Assembly: GCA_964554875.1 (NCBI GenBank)
Contig: CAZKQJ010000014.1
Coordinates: forward strand, 28,056 to 92,055
From: Marispirochaeta sp964554875
GTDB lineage: Bacteria; Spirochaetota; Spirochaetia; JC444; Marispirochaetaceae
DNA length: 64,000 nt
Reading direction: 5' to 3'
Of the stretch, positions 34,434-42,115 are shown piece after piece (the stretch's first letter is position 1; each line of letters starts with the position of its first letter). Position numbers and translations under genes: made by a program. Below the pieces are notes generated by a model. The model worked only from the letters and a program-made list of their open reading frames with translations. It ran no database searches and had not been told where the DNA came from.

Positions 34434-35481
34434 ACCTCTCCTCGGAAATCAGGATATCCTTTTCATACCGGCGGCGGGTAATGACCTCGCCTCGGCGGTA
34501 AAACTCCTCCAGCTTCTGGTCTCCCTCAAAACTGGAAACCTTAACCAGTCTGCGATTTACGAAGATCTCCTCCTTCCGGAGTGTATTGTCCTGGTAGCTG
34601 TACACCCGGCGTTCGAGCCTTTCGGGTTCGCGAATTACCATCTCGATCAGAAGGGATTCCCGGTATCGGTACTCCTTTTCCCGGACACGCCCGCCGTCAA
34701 GGTGCAGAATTTCCCGCAGGGTCCGTCCCTCGGATCCCCTGATTGTTGTCGATACCAGTTCACCGTCCACATCGTAACTGCGCTCCACCTGTGTATCGCC
34801 AAAAGTTTCCCGTTCTATCCGGCCGACGACGGAGGTACCGGACATCCTGGTCTCCTCCAGAGCCTGCATCCCGTCAAAACGGGTACGGACCCCGTCGTTA
34901 TAATCCCCGACCCAGGTCTCGGCGAGACTACCCTCCCGGTAGCCATATTGGATAACCTTGACGCTACTCCCCTCCGTGTCTCGGTCTGCAACCATATAAC
35001 GCACAATGGTACGCAGACGGCCCAGGGGATCCAGAATATATTCCTGGCGGTAGAGAAGCTCCTCCCCGCTGCTTACTTCAATATAATCCAGGCGGCTTCC
35101 TTCCCAGCCATAGACCATAATTCGCTGAAGGGCCTCACCCTGGTAAATCTCCTCTCGTAAGGGAAGGGCGGCATCGTAGAGAGTAACCCGGCGTTCAGGC
35201 CCCTCCAGTACGATCTCTTCCCTTCTGCCGCCGGAAAGCTGGCGGACGCTTCTTTTTCTGACAAGGCCGCCGTAGCTGTACAGCTCCTCGGTCAGGGACT
35301 CCGGGCTTTCCTCCCGGTACAGCAGGTACTCCTCTTTTTCCTTCAGTATCTCATTCGGATCGGTTCCGGCTGCCAGTAAGCCCCCAGGCCTTCCCAGGGC
35401 ATCGGAACGATACCAGTCGGCCGTGAGATCCGTAAGAAACAGGACAAAAAAACATATCAGCAGGATATGCAGACGCATCAA
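34426..35481 (-). CDS. Exported repeat protein (YD/MORN-like)
   Basis: This 351-residue protein has an N-terminal signal peptide (LLICFFVLFLTDLTA). The rest consists of repeated beta-hairpin-like units with Tyr, Arg and Glu spacing (for example YGYREGSLAET, FGDTQVERSYDVDGE, YSYQDNTLRKEE), resembling YwqK/YD-type antitoxin-like repeats. No enzymatic motif is seen. It lies between ftsY (4-base overlap) and lolC (8-base overlap). An envelope role near the Lol system, for example outer-membrane binding, is inference from position only. Confidence 0.65.
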   Translation of the reverse strand: MMRLHILLICFFVLFLTDLTADWYRSDALGRPGGLLAAGTDPNEILKEKEEYLLYREESPESLTEELYSYGGLVRKRSVRQLSGGRREEIVLEGPERRVTLYDAALPLREEIYQGEALQRIMVYGWEGSRLDYIEVSSGEELLYRQEYILDPLGRLRTIVRYMVADRDTEGSSVKVIQYGYREGSLAETWVGDYNDGVRTRFDGMQALEETRMSGTSVVGRIERETFGDTQVERSYDVDGELVSTTIRGSEGRTLREILHLDGGRVREKEYRYRESLLIEMVIREPERLERRVYSYQDNTLRKEEIFVNRRLVKVSSFEGDQKLEEFYRRGEVITRRRYEKDILISEERYE

Positions 35482-36338
35482 TTCTCCGCCAAAAGGGAAT
35501 CCAGGAAATCATCCGTCTTGAAGGCCCGTATGCTGTCATAGGACTCTCCGTCGCAGAGGTAAAGGAAGGGCACTTTCAGGTTCCTGCAGACCGACAGGAT
35601 TATTCCTCCCTTGGCGGCGGAATCGAACTTTGTCAGGATGACCCCGTCCAGACCAACGGCCTCGTGAAAAATCTCCGCCTGCCTTAGCCCGTTCTGTCCG
35701 GTTGTAGCGTCAATAACCAGCACCTTCCGATAAGCCCCGTCAACATTTCGCTTCCGCACGATTCCATCGATCTTTTTCAACTCGTTTACCAGGTTCTGCT
35801 TGTTATGCATCCGTCCGGCGGTGTCCGCCAGGACCAGGGAACAGCCCTTCGCCTGGGCGCTCTCGATGGCATCCCAGACTACCGCGCCGGGGTCCGCCCC
35901 CGGGTGCTGGTGTACAACCCTGAAGCCGAGACGTTCACCATGAAGCATCAGCTGGTCGATAGCTGCGGCCCGGAAGGTATCCCCCGCCGCCAGTACAGGT
36001 TCGATACCCTCCTGTTGATGCAAGAGGGATGCCAGCTTGGCAATGCTGGTAGTCTTGCCCACACCGTTCACCCCGAGGACCAGCACCACGTTAAGTTTAT
36101 CCGGTTCCAGAGCAAGCTCCCCTTCCAAAAGATAATCTTTCAGTATATTCCGCAGAAGGAGTACAAGTTCCTCCCGGTTTTTTACTCCCCTCTCCTTCCG
36201 CAGCTGGTCCACGGTCTCCATGGCCGCTGCTGCGCCGATATCGGCTTCCACCAGCAGATCTTCTATATCCTCAAAAGTCTCATCGTCTATCCGGTTTCCG
36301 GAAAAAATACTCTTGAGCCGCGCGCCTATTCCCCGCAT
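35478..36338 (-). CDS. ftsY: Signal recognition particle receptor FtsY
   Basis: This 286-residue protein is the SRP receptor GTPase, docking ribosome-nascent-chain-SRP complexes at the membrane. It consists of the NG domain only, without the long acidic A domain of E. coli FtsY. The G motifs are G1 GVNGVGKTTS, DTFRAAAIDQL, G3 DTAGR and G4 TKFD. The short basic N-terminus (RGIGARLKSIFSG) may serve as membrane anchor. AGGAAAG precedes the ATG. It is translationally coupled to the repeat protein. Confidence 0.95.
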   Translation of the reverse strand: MRGIGARLKSIFSGNRIDDETFEDIEDLLVEADIGAAAAMETVDQLRKERGVKNREELVLLLRNILKDYLLEGELALEPDKLNVVLVLGVNGVGKTTSIAKLASLLHQQEGIEPVLAAGDTFRAAAIDQLMLHGERLGFRVVHQHPGADPGAVVWDAIESAQAKGCSLVLADTAGRMHNKQNLVNELKKIDGIVRKRNVDGAYRKVLVIDATTGQNGLRQAEIFHEAVGLDGVILTKFDSAAKGGIILSVCRNLKVPFLYLCDGESYDSIRAFKTDDFLDSLLAEN

Positions 36339-36365
36339 CCTGTTTCTTTCCTCATAATTGTGTGT

Positions 36366-37736
36366 TTAGAACGTCTCCGCACCGGCGAGCCGGTAATCGA
36401 TCAGGGACCGTACCATATGTACGAACAGCATGGAAGACCCGAAAAGACTACCATAAAACGCACCGTTGTACAAAAAGGAACGGTCGGAAAAACCGCTGTT
36501 ATTGTAGAGGGCCGCCTGGTTCCAGTAATCCCTATAAAGGGAGTAACTGAAAATGGTCACCGGTAAAGAGAGAGTAAAAAGTCCCACCGCCGTATACAGG
36601 CGGTCACGCTTTGCCCGGAGCCGAAGCTCCGGATCATAGAATTGCCGTTCCAGAATAAAGTTGTTTTTCCCGGATTCAAGCTCCGAAACGGGGACAAGAA
36701 CATCCTTGTAGCCCTTCAGCACAAGTCTGAGAGTCCCGTCCCGACCTGTTTCCGGAAGAAGCAGAGGCGTCGTTCCCGCCCACAGGGAAGAAAGATACAC
36801 CTGAGCTCCATCGGGATCACTTGCGACCTCGATCTCCGGCACCGGAGATTCGGTCAGGCTGAATTCCAGGAAGTGTTCCTCCCCGGCTTCAAGGAGCACT
36901 GTTTCTTCCAGGGTTTCAGCAGCCTCCGCCTCGATACGCAGCCTGTGCGCACCCGGAGAAAGGATCAGATCATTCAGCCCCCCGACACCGCTGAGTTTGC
37001 CGTTCAGATAAATCCAGGCATCCCGACGGGTTGTAATGGAAAGGGAACTCCAGGGTCTTCCCAGAACCTTCTGTCTGAGGGCCCCCCGGGCCTGAAGAAG
37101 GGCATCCTCCAGGGTGGTGAATCCCGAGGCGGAAAAAAAGAACTCCTCCCAGCTGGCGTCTGCAAAGGTATAAGCTTCAAGGGAAAAGTAGACCAGTTCG
37201 CCGATGGATTCAATCCGACCGGATATCAGCATATCCAGCTTCTTTTCCCTGCAGTAGTGCGCCGGATCCACCGGACGCTCCAGGATCACCCCCGGAGCAT
37301 TAAAGAGTTCTATTGGTTTATACTCTTCAATATCCCCGGGAAAAAGCTTTTTATCCGTTGATTCTGTGCCCTGCGCGTCCGGGCGGCTTTCAAGACTGCC
37401 GCTCTTTATCGCGTCAAAGGATCTATCCCCCCTGGTTTTTGCCGACTTCAGGGCGTTTTCTCTCAGGGTATCCGTCTCGATTCTCCTGATATAAGCAGAC
37501 TTCTCTTCATCGTTGATATACCGGGTTTCCAGGCCAGCAAGGGTGTGCAGCATAAGGCGCGGAAGGGCCTGGGCAAGATAGGCGTGTTCCCGTGGCAGAC
37601 CGAGGGCAGTAAAAGCGGTCAGGGCGACTCTGTACTCCTTCCGGGGATCTTCGGCGGCGCCTGTATACTGCGGAATCAGGAGGATGAGAATAAGCAGTAC
37701 CGGGAACATCCCTCCGGACAGTGCTTTTTGTTTCAT
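36366..37736 (-). CDS. Exported PEGA-domain protein
   Basis: This is a 456-residue protein with a signal peptide (FPVLLILILLIPQYTGAA). The first half resembles proteins that compute or assemble at the cell surface but has no catalytic motif. Two PEGA-type beta domains follow (about 235-290 and 297-360, the latter with EVASDPDGAQVYLSSLWAGTTP). A transmembrane helix (about 385-405) and a C-terminal hydrophobic segment place the tail in the membrane. PEGA domains bind envelope or carbohydrate surfaces. It lies 2 bases downstream of the CheY-like gene in the same operon. Confidence 0.75.
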   Translation of the reverse strand: MKQKALSGGMFPVLLILILLIPQYTGAAEDPRKEYRVALTAFTALGLPREHAYLAQALPRLMLHTLAGLETRYINDEEKSAYIRRIETDTLRENALKSAKTRGDRSFDAIKSGSLESRPDAQGTESTDKKLFPGDIEEYKPIELFNAPGVILERPVDPAHYCREKKLDMLISGRIESIGELVYFSLEAYTFADASWEEFFFSASGFTTLEDALLQARGALRQKVLGRPWSSLSITTRRDAWIYLNGKLSGVGGLNDLILSPGAHRLRIEAEAAETLEETVLLEAGEEHFLEFSLTESPVPEIEVASDPDGAQVYLSSLWAGTTPLLLPETGRDGTLRLVLKGYKDVLVPVSELESGKNNFILERQFYDPELRLRAKRDRLYTAVGLFTLSLPVTIFSYSLYRDYWNQAALYNNSGFSDRSFLYNGAFYGSLFGSSMLFVHMVRSLIDYRLAGAETF

Positions 37737-37738
37737 TT

Positions 37739-38101
37739 TTAACCGGGCAGCGCCTTTCTGACGGCGGAGACGATCCGCTCAGGTTTAAAGGGTTTGACAA
37801 CAAAATCACGGGCCCCGTAGCGGATCGCCTTGAGTATGGTTGCCTCCTGCCCCAGGGCGGAACACATGATGATTCTGGCGGAAGGGTCGTCCCTTCGTAT
37901 CCGCCTGAGGGCGGTCAGACCGTCCATCTCCGGCATGGTTATATCAAGCAGGACAACACCGGGGTCCAGACGGGAGTAGAGCTCCACTCCCTCGACACCG
38001 TTACAAGCCTCGCCGACTACAGGAATTCCTGCTGTATCGAGAATCTCCCGCAGAGCGCTTCGCATAAACTCCAGATCGTCGACGATGAGGACCCCGTTCA
38101 T
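37739..38101 (-). CDS. Single-domain CheY-like response regulator
   Basis: This is a 120-residue receiver domain alone. It has the acidic pair in LIVDDLEF, phosphoacceptor Asp in VVLLDITMPEMDG, switch Ser in MCSALGQ and Lys in FVVKPFKPE. The ATG at 38101 overlaps the prfB stop (ATGA); an upstream GTG (38119) is also in frame. The VKPFKPE ending resembles spirochaete stand-alone regulators as well as CheY. No chemotaxis gene is adjacent, so the partner is unknown. Confidence 0.9.
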   Translation of the reverse strand: MNGVLIVDDLEFMRSALREILDTAGIPVVGEACNGVEGVELYSRLDPGVVLLDITMPEMDGLTALRRIRRDDPSARIIMCSALGQEATILKAIRYGARDFVVKPFKPERIVSAVRKALPG

Positions 38102-39205
38102 TCTTTCTTCTGTTTCCACATATGATTAAGATAGCTTTCTATGAAGGGGTCCAGATCTCCGTCCATTACGGCCTGGACATTCCCTGTTTCATGCTTCGTT
38201 CTGTGGTCCTTGACCATGTTATAGGGATGAAAAACATAGGAACGGATTTGATTGCCCCAGGAGATGTCTTTTTTTTCCTGGGCACTCTTCTCCTGTTCCG
38301 CCTCTTTCTCAGCTTTGTAGTATTCATACAGCCGGGATTTCAGCATTTTCATCGCCATGTCACGGTTCTTGTGCTGGCTCCGTTCGTTCTGGCACTGCAC
38401 GACAATTCCGGTTGCCAGGTGGGTCATTCGCACCGCCGAATCGGTCTTGTTTACATGCTGACCACCGGCCCCCTGAGCGCGGTAGGTATCTACCCTGAGG
38501 TCTTCTGGCCTGATGTCAACTTCAATGTCGTCCTCGATAACCGGGGAAACATAGACCGAGGCAAAAGATGTATGCCTGCGGCTGGAAGAGTCGAAGGGAG
38601 AAATTCGGACCAGCCGGTGAATGCCGGTTTCGCACTTCAGGTAACCGTGGGCGTAATCTCCCTTTACCTGAAGGGTCACCGATTTTATCCCCCCTTCGGC
38701 CTCCTGCAGATCCAGAATCTCCGACTTGAATCCCCGCCGCTCTATCCAGCGGCTGTACATCCGGTAGAGCATGCTGACCCAATCGCAGGCTTCCGTACCG
38801 CCCGCCCCGGAGTGGATGGTCAAAAAGACAGGGTTCCGGTCGAACTCGTCGGAGAGCATGTCCATGAGCCGCAGCTGATGAAGCTCAGCGCTGAATTCAT
38901 CAATTCCCGACTTCAGCTCAGCTTCAACGGAGGTATCCTCCTCCTCAAGTGCCAGGGTATACAGTTCCGAAAGGTCTTCGATCTTCTGCTTGAGATCCTT
39001 CCAGGGCTCGTAAGAGCGCTTCAGGGCGGTGATTTCGGACATGAGCTTCTCCGCCCTTTCCCGATCATTCCAGAAATCGGGTTCCGCCGTTACCGCCTCT
39101 TTTTCGCGAATCTGGTGTTCTATCCGTTCCGGGTCAAAGACCCCTCCAGATTTCGAGGATTTCGGCGTTCAGGGACTGTATTGCGTCGTCAAGTTCACTC
39201 AGCAT
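38098..39205 (-). CDS. prfB: Peptide chain release factor 2, programmed +1 frameshift
   Basis: RF2 terminates translation at UGA and UAA. The full protein (about 368 residues) needs a +1 shift: the first frame starts at the ATG (39205-39203) after AGGAG, reads 23 codons to CTT TGA (39139-39134), and the second frame resumes at GAC (39135). An internal AGGGG lies just before CTT, as in other prfB genes. The second frame contains the SPF-type motif (RISPFDSSSRRHTS) and GGQ (AQGAGGQHVNK). The stop overlaps the CheY-like gene. Autoregulation by RF2 level, as in E. coli, is expected. Confidence 0.95.
39134..39147 (-). promoter_or_regulatory. prfB recoding site
   Basis: On the minus strand the order is GGAGGGG, T, CTT, TGA, C. 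The Shine-Dalgarno-like AGGGG is a few bases from the slippery CTT-T, and the in-frame TGA (39136-39134) is RF2's own stop codon. Confidence 0.93.
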
Positions 39206-39229
39206 GTGTAAGAATCTCCTTTTGAATTG

Positions 39230-39499
39230 TTATTCAAGTACGATACGCCGCCAGCGTTTTCCCTTTAACGTGGTAATGACCATGGTCTCTTCCATGGGGA
39301 ACTGGTAAAAGCGGATGGAATCGAAAGAATCGCAGTTACGATCGATATCGCGCTTTAAACGCGCCAAGGTGTTTTCGGGAATTGACGCGGTCTCCCATAC
39401 CCCTTCCTGAACCTTTTCGAACCCGTACCAGCCGAGCAGCTTGATTACTTCCTGAGCATGATCGTCATTGGCAAAATCACAGGCGACGGCAACAAACAT
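39230..39499 (-). CDS. Stand-alone Cas2-fold protein
   Basis: This is an 89-residue protein from the ATG at 39499; the frame is open further but the upstream part lacks coding character and overlaps the divergent gene. The sequence matches the Cas2/VapD-like ferredoxin fold: MFVAVACDFANDD gives beta-1 with the conserved Asp8, LLGWYGFEKVQEGVWE gives the following helix and strand equivalent to the Cas2 QYSVFE segment, then LKRDIDRNCDSFDSIRFYQFP. There is no CRISPR array, no cas1 and no other cas gene in the window. It lies 24 bases upstream of prfB, same strand. A nuclease or toxin-like function is possible but untested; expression control of prfB is another possibility. Confidence 0.65.
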   Translation of the reverse strand: MFVAVACDFANDDHAQEVIKLLGWYGFEKVQEGVWETASIPENTLARLKRDIDRNCDSFDSIRFYQFPMEETMVITTLKGKRWRRIVLE

Positions 39500-39617
39500 C
39501 GGAGTAAGTGTACAGGGAAAAAGCCTTTCTGGGCAAGCAGATATAGCATGCGTAAAACGCTCAAGCAGGAAAGGACTATGGATTATCTCGGTGTTTTCCG
39601 ATAATACTGGTAGGTAT

Positions 39618-40865
39618 ATGAAAGGTGTTCGGGTTCCCCTTACAATTACAGTTATGGCCCTCCTGATTTGCAGCCTGCCGCTGCACTCGCAGGCCGGTAC
39701 CATCTTCTCCCCTTTTCCCTCAAGTCTGCGTGCGGCGGAAACAGGAGAAGGAATCCGCCTTACCTGGCGGGATTCGCCGGATGTTCTGGGAAGCTATCAT
39801 ATTTTCCGCCACAATGCCGAGATAGACGAGGAGAACTTCAGCGAGGCAGAAAAGATCGGCACCGTTCCTCCGGGAATTTCCACCTTTGTTGATTATCCCG
39901 ACGACAGACAGGACTACTACTACGCTGTAATCCTGGAAGCCCCGGGCGGCGGACTTTTCGAACTTTTTATTCCCTTTCGGAATAAAACCATATACCCCGT
40001 ATCGGCCCGACCTGCAGTGTCCGAAAAAGAACTCGCTGCATCAGTCACGGGCCTGTCAGCCGAAGTCCGGGGAGAAGGGATCCAGCTGCGTTTTGCAGCG
40101 GATAAAAAAGACCGCAGCCTTACAATCTACCGCCATACCAACCCCATTGCCAACGTGGACGAGCTCCTGGGGGCCAGCAGCATCGGTATGATCGAAAGCG
40201 ATCAAAGCACCTATACGGATTATCCGATTCCGGGGATTCCCTACTATTACGGAGTTTTTGACACCAAACTGATCCAGACCGGCACTTTTGTTTTCCGTCC
40301 CGGTGAGAATATCAGCGTACGGCCGGTTAAAATAGGAGAGGAAGCACAGCGAACCGGTCTGGCGGCACCGGACACAAGCCTGCGCTCCCCGCCCCTTCCG
40401 AAGCTGATTCTCCAGCGCAGCGTGGTATCAGGAGACCAGCTGGCACCCTCTCTGAACCAGATAAGTCCGACCACGCGCCCCATGGGCCCAGCAACCAGGG
40501 CTGCTGTGGACAGGCTGCTTACGAGTCTGCCCGAGTTCCGGGAGGAACCGGCACAAGCCGAAATCCTGCCTGCCCATCTACATGGAAATTTCAATGGAGC
40601 CGCCTATACCCTTTCGCTTATTCTGAAGGAACGTTTTATACAAAGGGAATACGAGGAAACAGCGGCTTCTCTTGAAGAGTTCCTTTCCATCAGACGGGAA
40701 GATTCCGTTGATCGCGCCGCCCGCTTCTATCTTGGACAGGCCTACTATTTTATCGGAGATTACCGCAAGGCCCTGTTTCAGTTCCTGACGGCGGAACAGG
40801 ATTACTACGCGGAATCCCAGCCCTGGATAGACAGAATATATCCACGCCTTGCGGCCTCCCCTTAA
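39618..40865 (+). CDS. Exported protein with FN3-like domains and TPR tail
   Basis: This is a 415-residue protein from the ATG at 39618, which precedes a clear signal peptide (LTITVMALLICSLPLHSQA); the frame extends 50 codons upstream but that part antisense-overlaps the Cas2-fold gene. Two fibronectin-type-III-like beta domains (about 30-115 and 130-215: GIRLTWRDSPDVLGSYHIFR; GIQLRFAADKKDRSLTIYRH) are followed by a Pro-rich linker and TPR-like helices (about 325-400). A periplasmic or surface scaffold is likely. An insertion sequence begins 15 bases past the stop. Confidence 0.75.
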   Translation: MKGVRVPLTITVMALLICSLPLHSQAGTIFSPFPSSLRAAETGEGIRLTWRDSPDVLGSYHIFRHNAEIDEENFSEAEKIGTVPPGISTFVDYPDDRQDYYYAVILEAPGGGLFELFIPFRNKTIYPVSARPAVSEKELAASVTGLSAEVRGEGIQLRFAADKKDRSLTIYRHTNPIANVDELLGASSIGMIESDQSTYTDYPIPGIPYYYGVFDTKLIQTGTFVFRPGENISVRPVKIGEEAQRTGLAAPDTSLRSPPLPKLILQRSVVSGDQLAPSLNQISPTTRPMGPATRAAVDRLLTSLPEFREEPAQAEILPAHLHGNFNGAAYTLSLILKERFIQREYEETAASLEEFLSIRREDSVDRAARFYLGQAYYFIGDYRKALFQFLTAEQDYYAESQPWIDRIYPRLAASP

Positions 40866-40880
40866 CGAATATTTAGATAG

Positions 40881-40898
40881 TGTCCCGAACCGTGGGGA
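40881..40898 (+). repeat. Left terminal inverted repeat
   Basis: TGTCCCGAACCGTGGGGA; matches the right end with one mismatch (G/A at position 15). Confidence 0.88.
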
Positions 40899-40967
40899 TG
40901 AGCTGAAGCAAACTCCTTGTTCTGCTGGTATTTACCGGTAGATCAGTTAGAAAAAGGAGTTTCTATC

Positions 40968-42089
40968 ATGTTTCATCCCCCCTTCTGTCCCAACAGGGAG
41001 TGCCGGAACCATCATCTATCCTCAAAAACTGATACCTGGTATGTAAAAAACGGCAGCTATTCCTCCCTCCTTTCCAACAAAATCCAACGGTTCCAGTGCC
41101 TTCACTGTGGGACAGGTTTCTCATCCCGGACCTTCAGCCTCGATATTTTTGTACAAAAAAAACTTCCCTATCGGCAGATATTCTCCCACCTCATTACCTC
41201 CTCAGGAATACGGGATATAGCCCGCCTTCTCAAGGTATCACCCAATACGATTAATAACCGTATCAGCCGTATGGCCAGACAGGCTCTCGCTGTACACACC
41301 TCCTTATCATCAGAGCTCTCTCTGAACGAGGACCTGGTTGCAGACGGCTTCGAGAGCTTTGTTTGCTCCCAGTACTTTCCCAATAACATCAACATCCTGG
41401 CAGGAAAAGAGTCCCAGTTCTGGTTTAGCTCAGACTATGCCCATTTGCGGAGAAAGGGACGTATGACTGCATATCAAAAAAAGAAAAACCGTGAGCTACA
41501 AGCCGGGTTCTTCGGACACAGACGAAGTATCTATCGTTCATTTAAAGATTTAGTACACCTTAGCCTGGAACTTCAAGAGAAGAGCAAGCACTCAGCAATA
41601 ACACTCTTTACCGATGAACATCCCCAGTACGCAAGGGTGATGCACGATCTTTCAAGCAACGAAAAAAAACGCATTCGGCATCTGAAGATCAGCTCAGAAC
41701 TCCCTCGAACAGTGCGGAACGATCTGTTCAGTGTTAACTATCTTGACCGGGAAATTCGCAAGGACAATTCTGATCACACCCGGGAAACCGTACAGTTTGC
41801 CCGGAATGTGTGCAACTGTATGGAACGGCTTGCAGTCTATCGGATGTATCATAATTACACTAAGCCATACCGAATAGGAAAGAGAGCGGACAGTGCCATA
41901 ACCCATGCTGAACGGGCCGGTATTCCGTCTCGTTGCATTGCAGCGGAGATGAGGACAGTATTTACCCAGCGACGCTTTTTCTCAAGGACTGGGTGGCTCT
42001 CGATCAGTGACAGGTTGATCTGGCTTAAGGAGATCAGCACTCCCTTAAAGCAGAGGGCGGAATACCTTCCGGCTTACGCATGGGCATAA
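40968..42089 (+). CDS. Transposase (zinc ribbon, HTH, DDE type)
   Basis: This 373-residue transposase starts at the ATG preceded by AAAGGAG (an upstream GTG-type extension of 17 codons has no support). The N-terminus has a zinc ribbon (CPNREC and CLHC pairs), then an HTH (GIRDIARLLKVSPNTINNRI) and a catalytic core with candidate DDE residues in VADGFES, LFTDEHPQYA and HTRETVQFARN. The layout resembles IS1-related and other spirochaete transposases, but the precise IS family is not certain. The frame is intact, so the element could be active. Confidence 0.85.
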   Translation: MFHPPFCPNRECRNHHLSSKTDTWYVKNGSYSSLLSNKIQRFQCLHCGTGFSSRTFSLDIFVQKKLPYRQIFSHLITSSGIRDIARLLKVSPNTINNRISRMARQALAVHTSLSSELSLNEDLVADGFESFVCSQYFPNNINILAGKESQFWFSSDYAHLRRKGRMTAYQKKKNRELQAGFFGHRRSIYRSFKDLVHLSLELQEKSKHSAITLFTDEHPQYARVMHDLSSNEKKRIRHLKISSELPRTVRNDLFSVNYLDREIRKDNSDHTRETVQFARNVCNCMERLAVYRMYHNYTKPYRIGKRADSAITHAERAGIPSRCIAAEMRTVFTQRRFFSRTGWLSISDRLIWLKEISTPLKQRAEYLPAYAWA

Positions 42090-42093
42090 AATA

Positions 42094-42111
42094 TCCTCAC
42101 GGTTCGGGACA
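42094..42111 (-). repeat. Right terminal inverted repeat
   Basis: Reads TGTCCCGAACCGTGAGGA on the minus strand. The element ends 4 bases before the stop codon of the GH57-family gene. Confidence 0.88.
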
Positions 42112-42115
42112 GTAG

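Larger units (their letters stand above)
40881..42111 (+). mobile_element. Insertion sequence with 18-bp inverted repeats
   Basis: A 1.23-kb element is bounded by near-perfect 18-bp terminal inverted repeats and carries one transposase gene. Base composition is visibly lower in GC than the flanks. It sits between the stop codons of two convergent host genes, 15 bases from one and 4 from the other, so it disrupts neither. A TA dinucleotide flanks both sides if one extra G is counted into each end (40880 and 42112), but no longer target duplication is seen. Confidence 0.85.

Noticed and set aside
38122..39225. 367-codon plus-strand frame opposite prfB
   Set aside because: Shadow of prfB, including its frameshift region; no ribosome-binding site.
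39200..39700. Possible CRISPR array near the Cas2-fold gene
   Set aside because: No direct repeats with regular spacing were found on either side.
39500..39703. N-terminal extension of the Cas2-fold protein
   Set aside because: The extra 68 residues overlap the signal-peptide region of the divergent FN3-like gene and show no conserved pattern; the Cas2-type strand begins at the ATG at 39499.
40871..40880. 8-9 bp target-site duplication for the insertion sequence
   Set aside because: The flanks ATTTAGATAG and GTAGCTACAT do not share such a repeat; only a TA dinucleotide can be matched.
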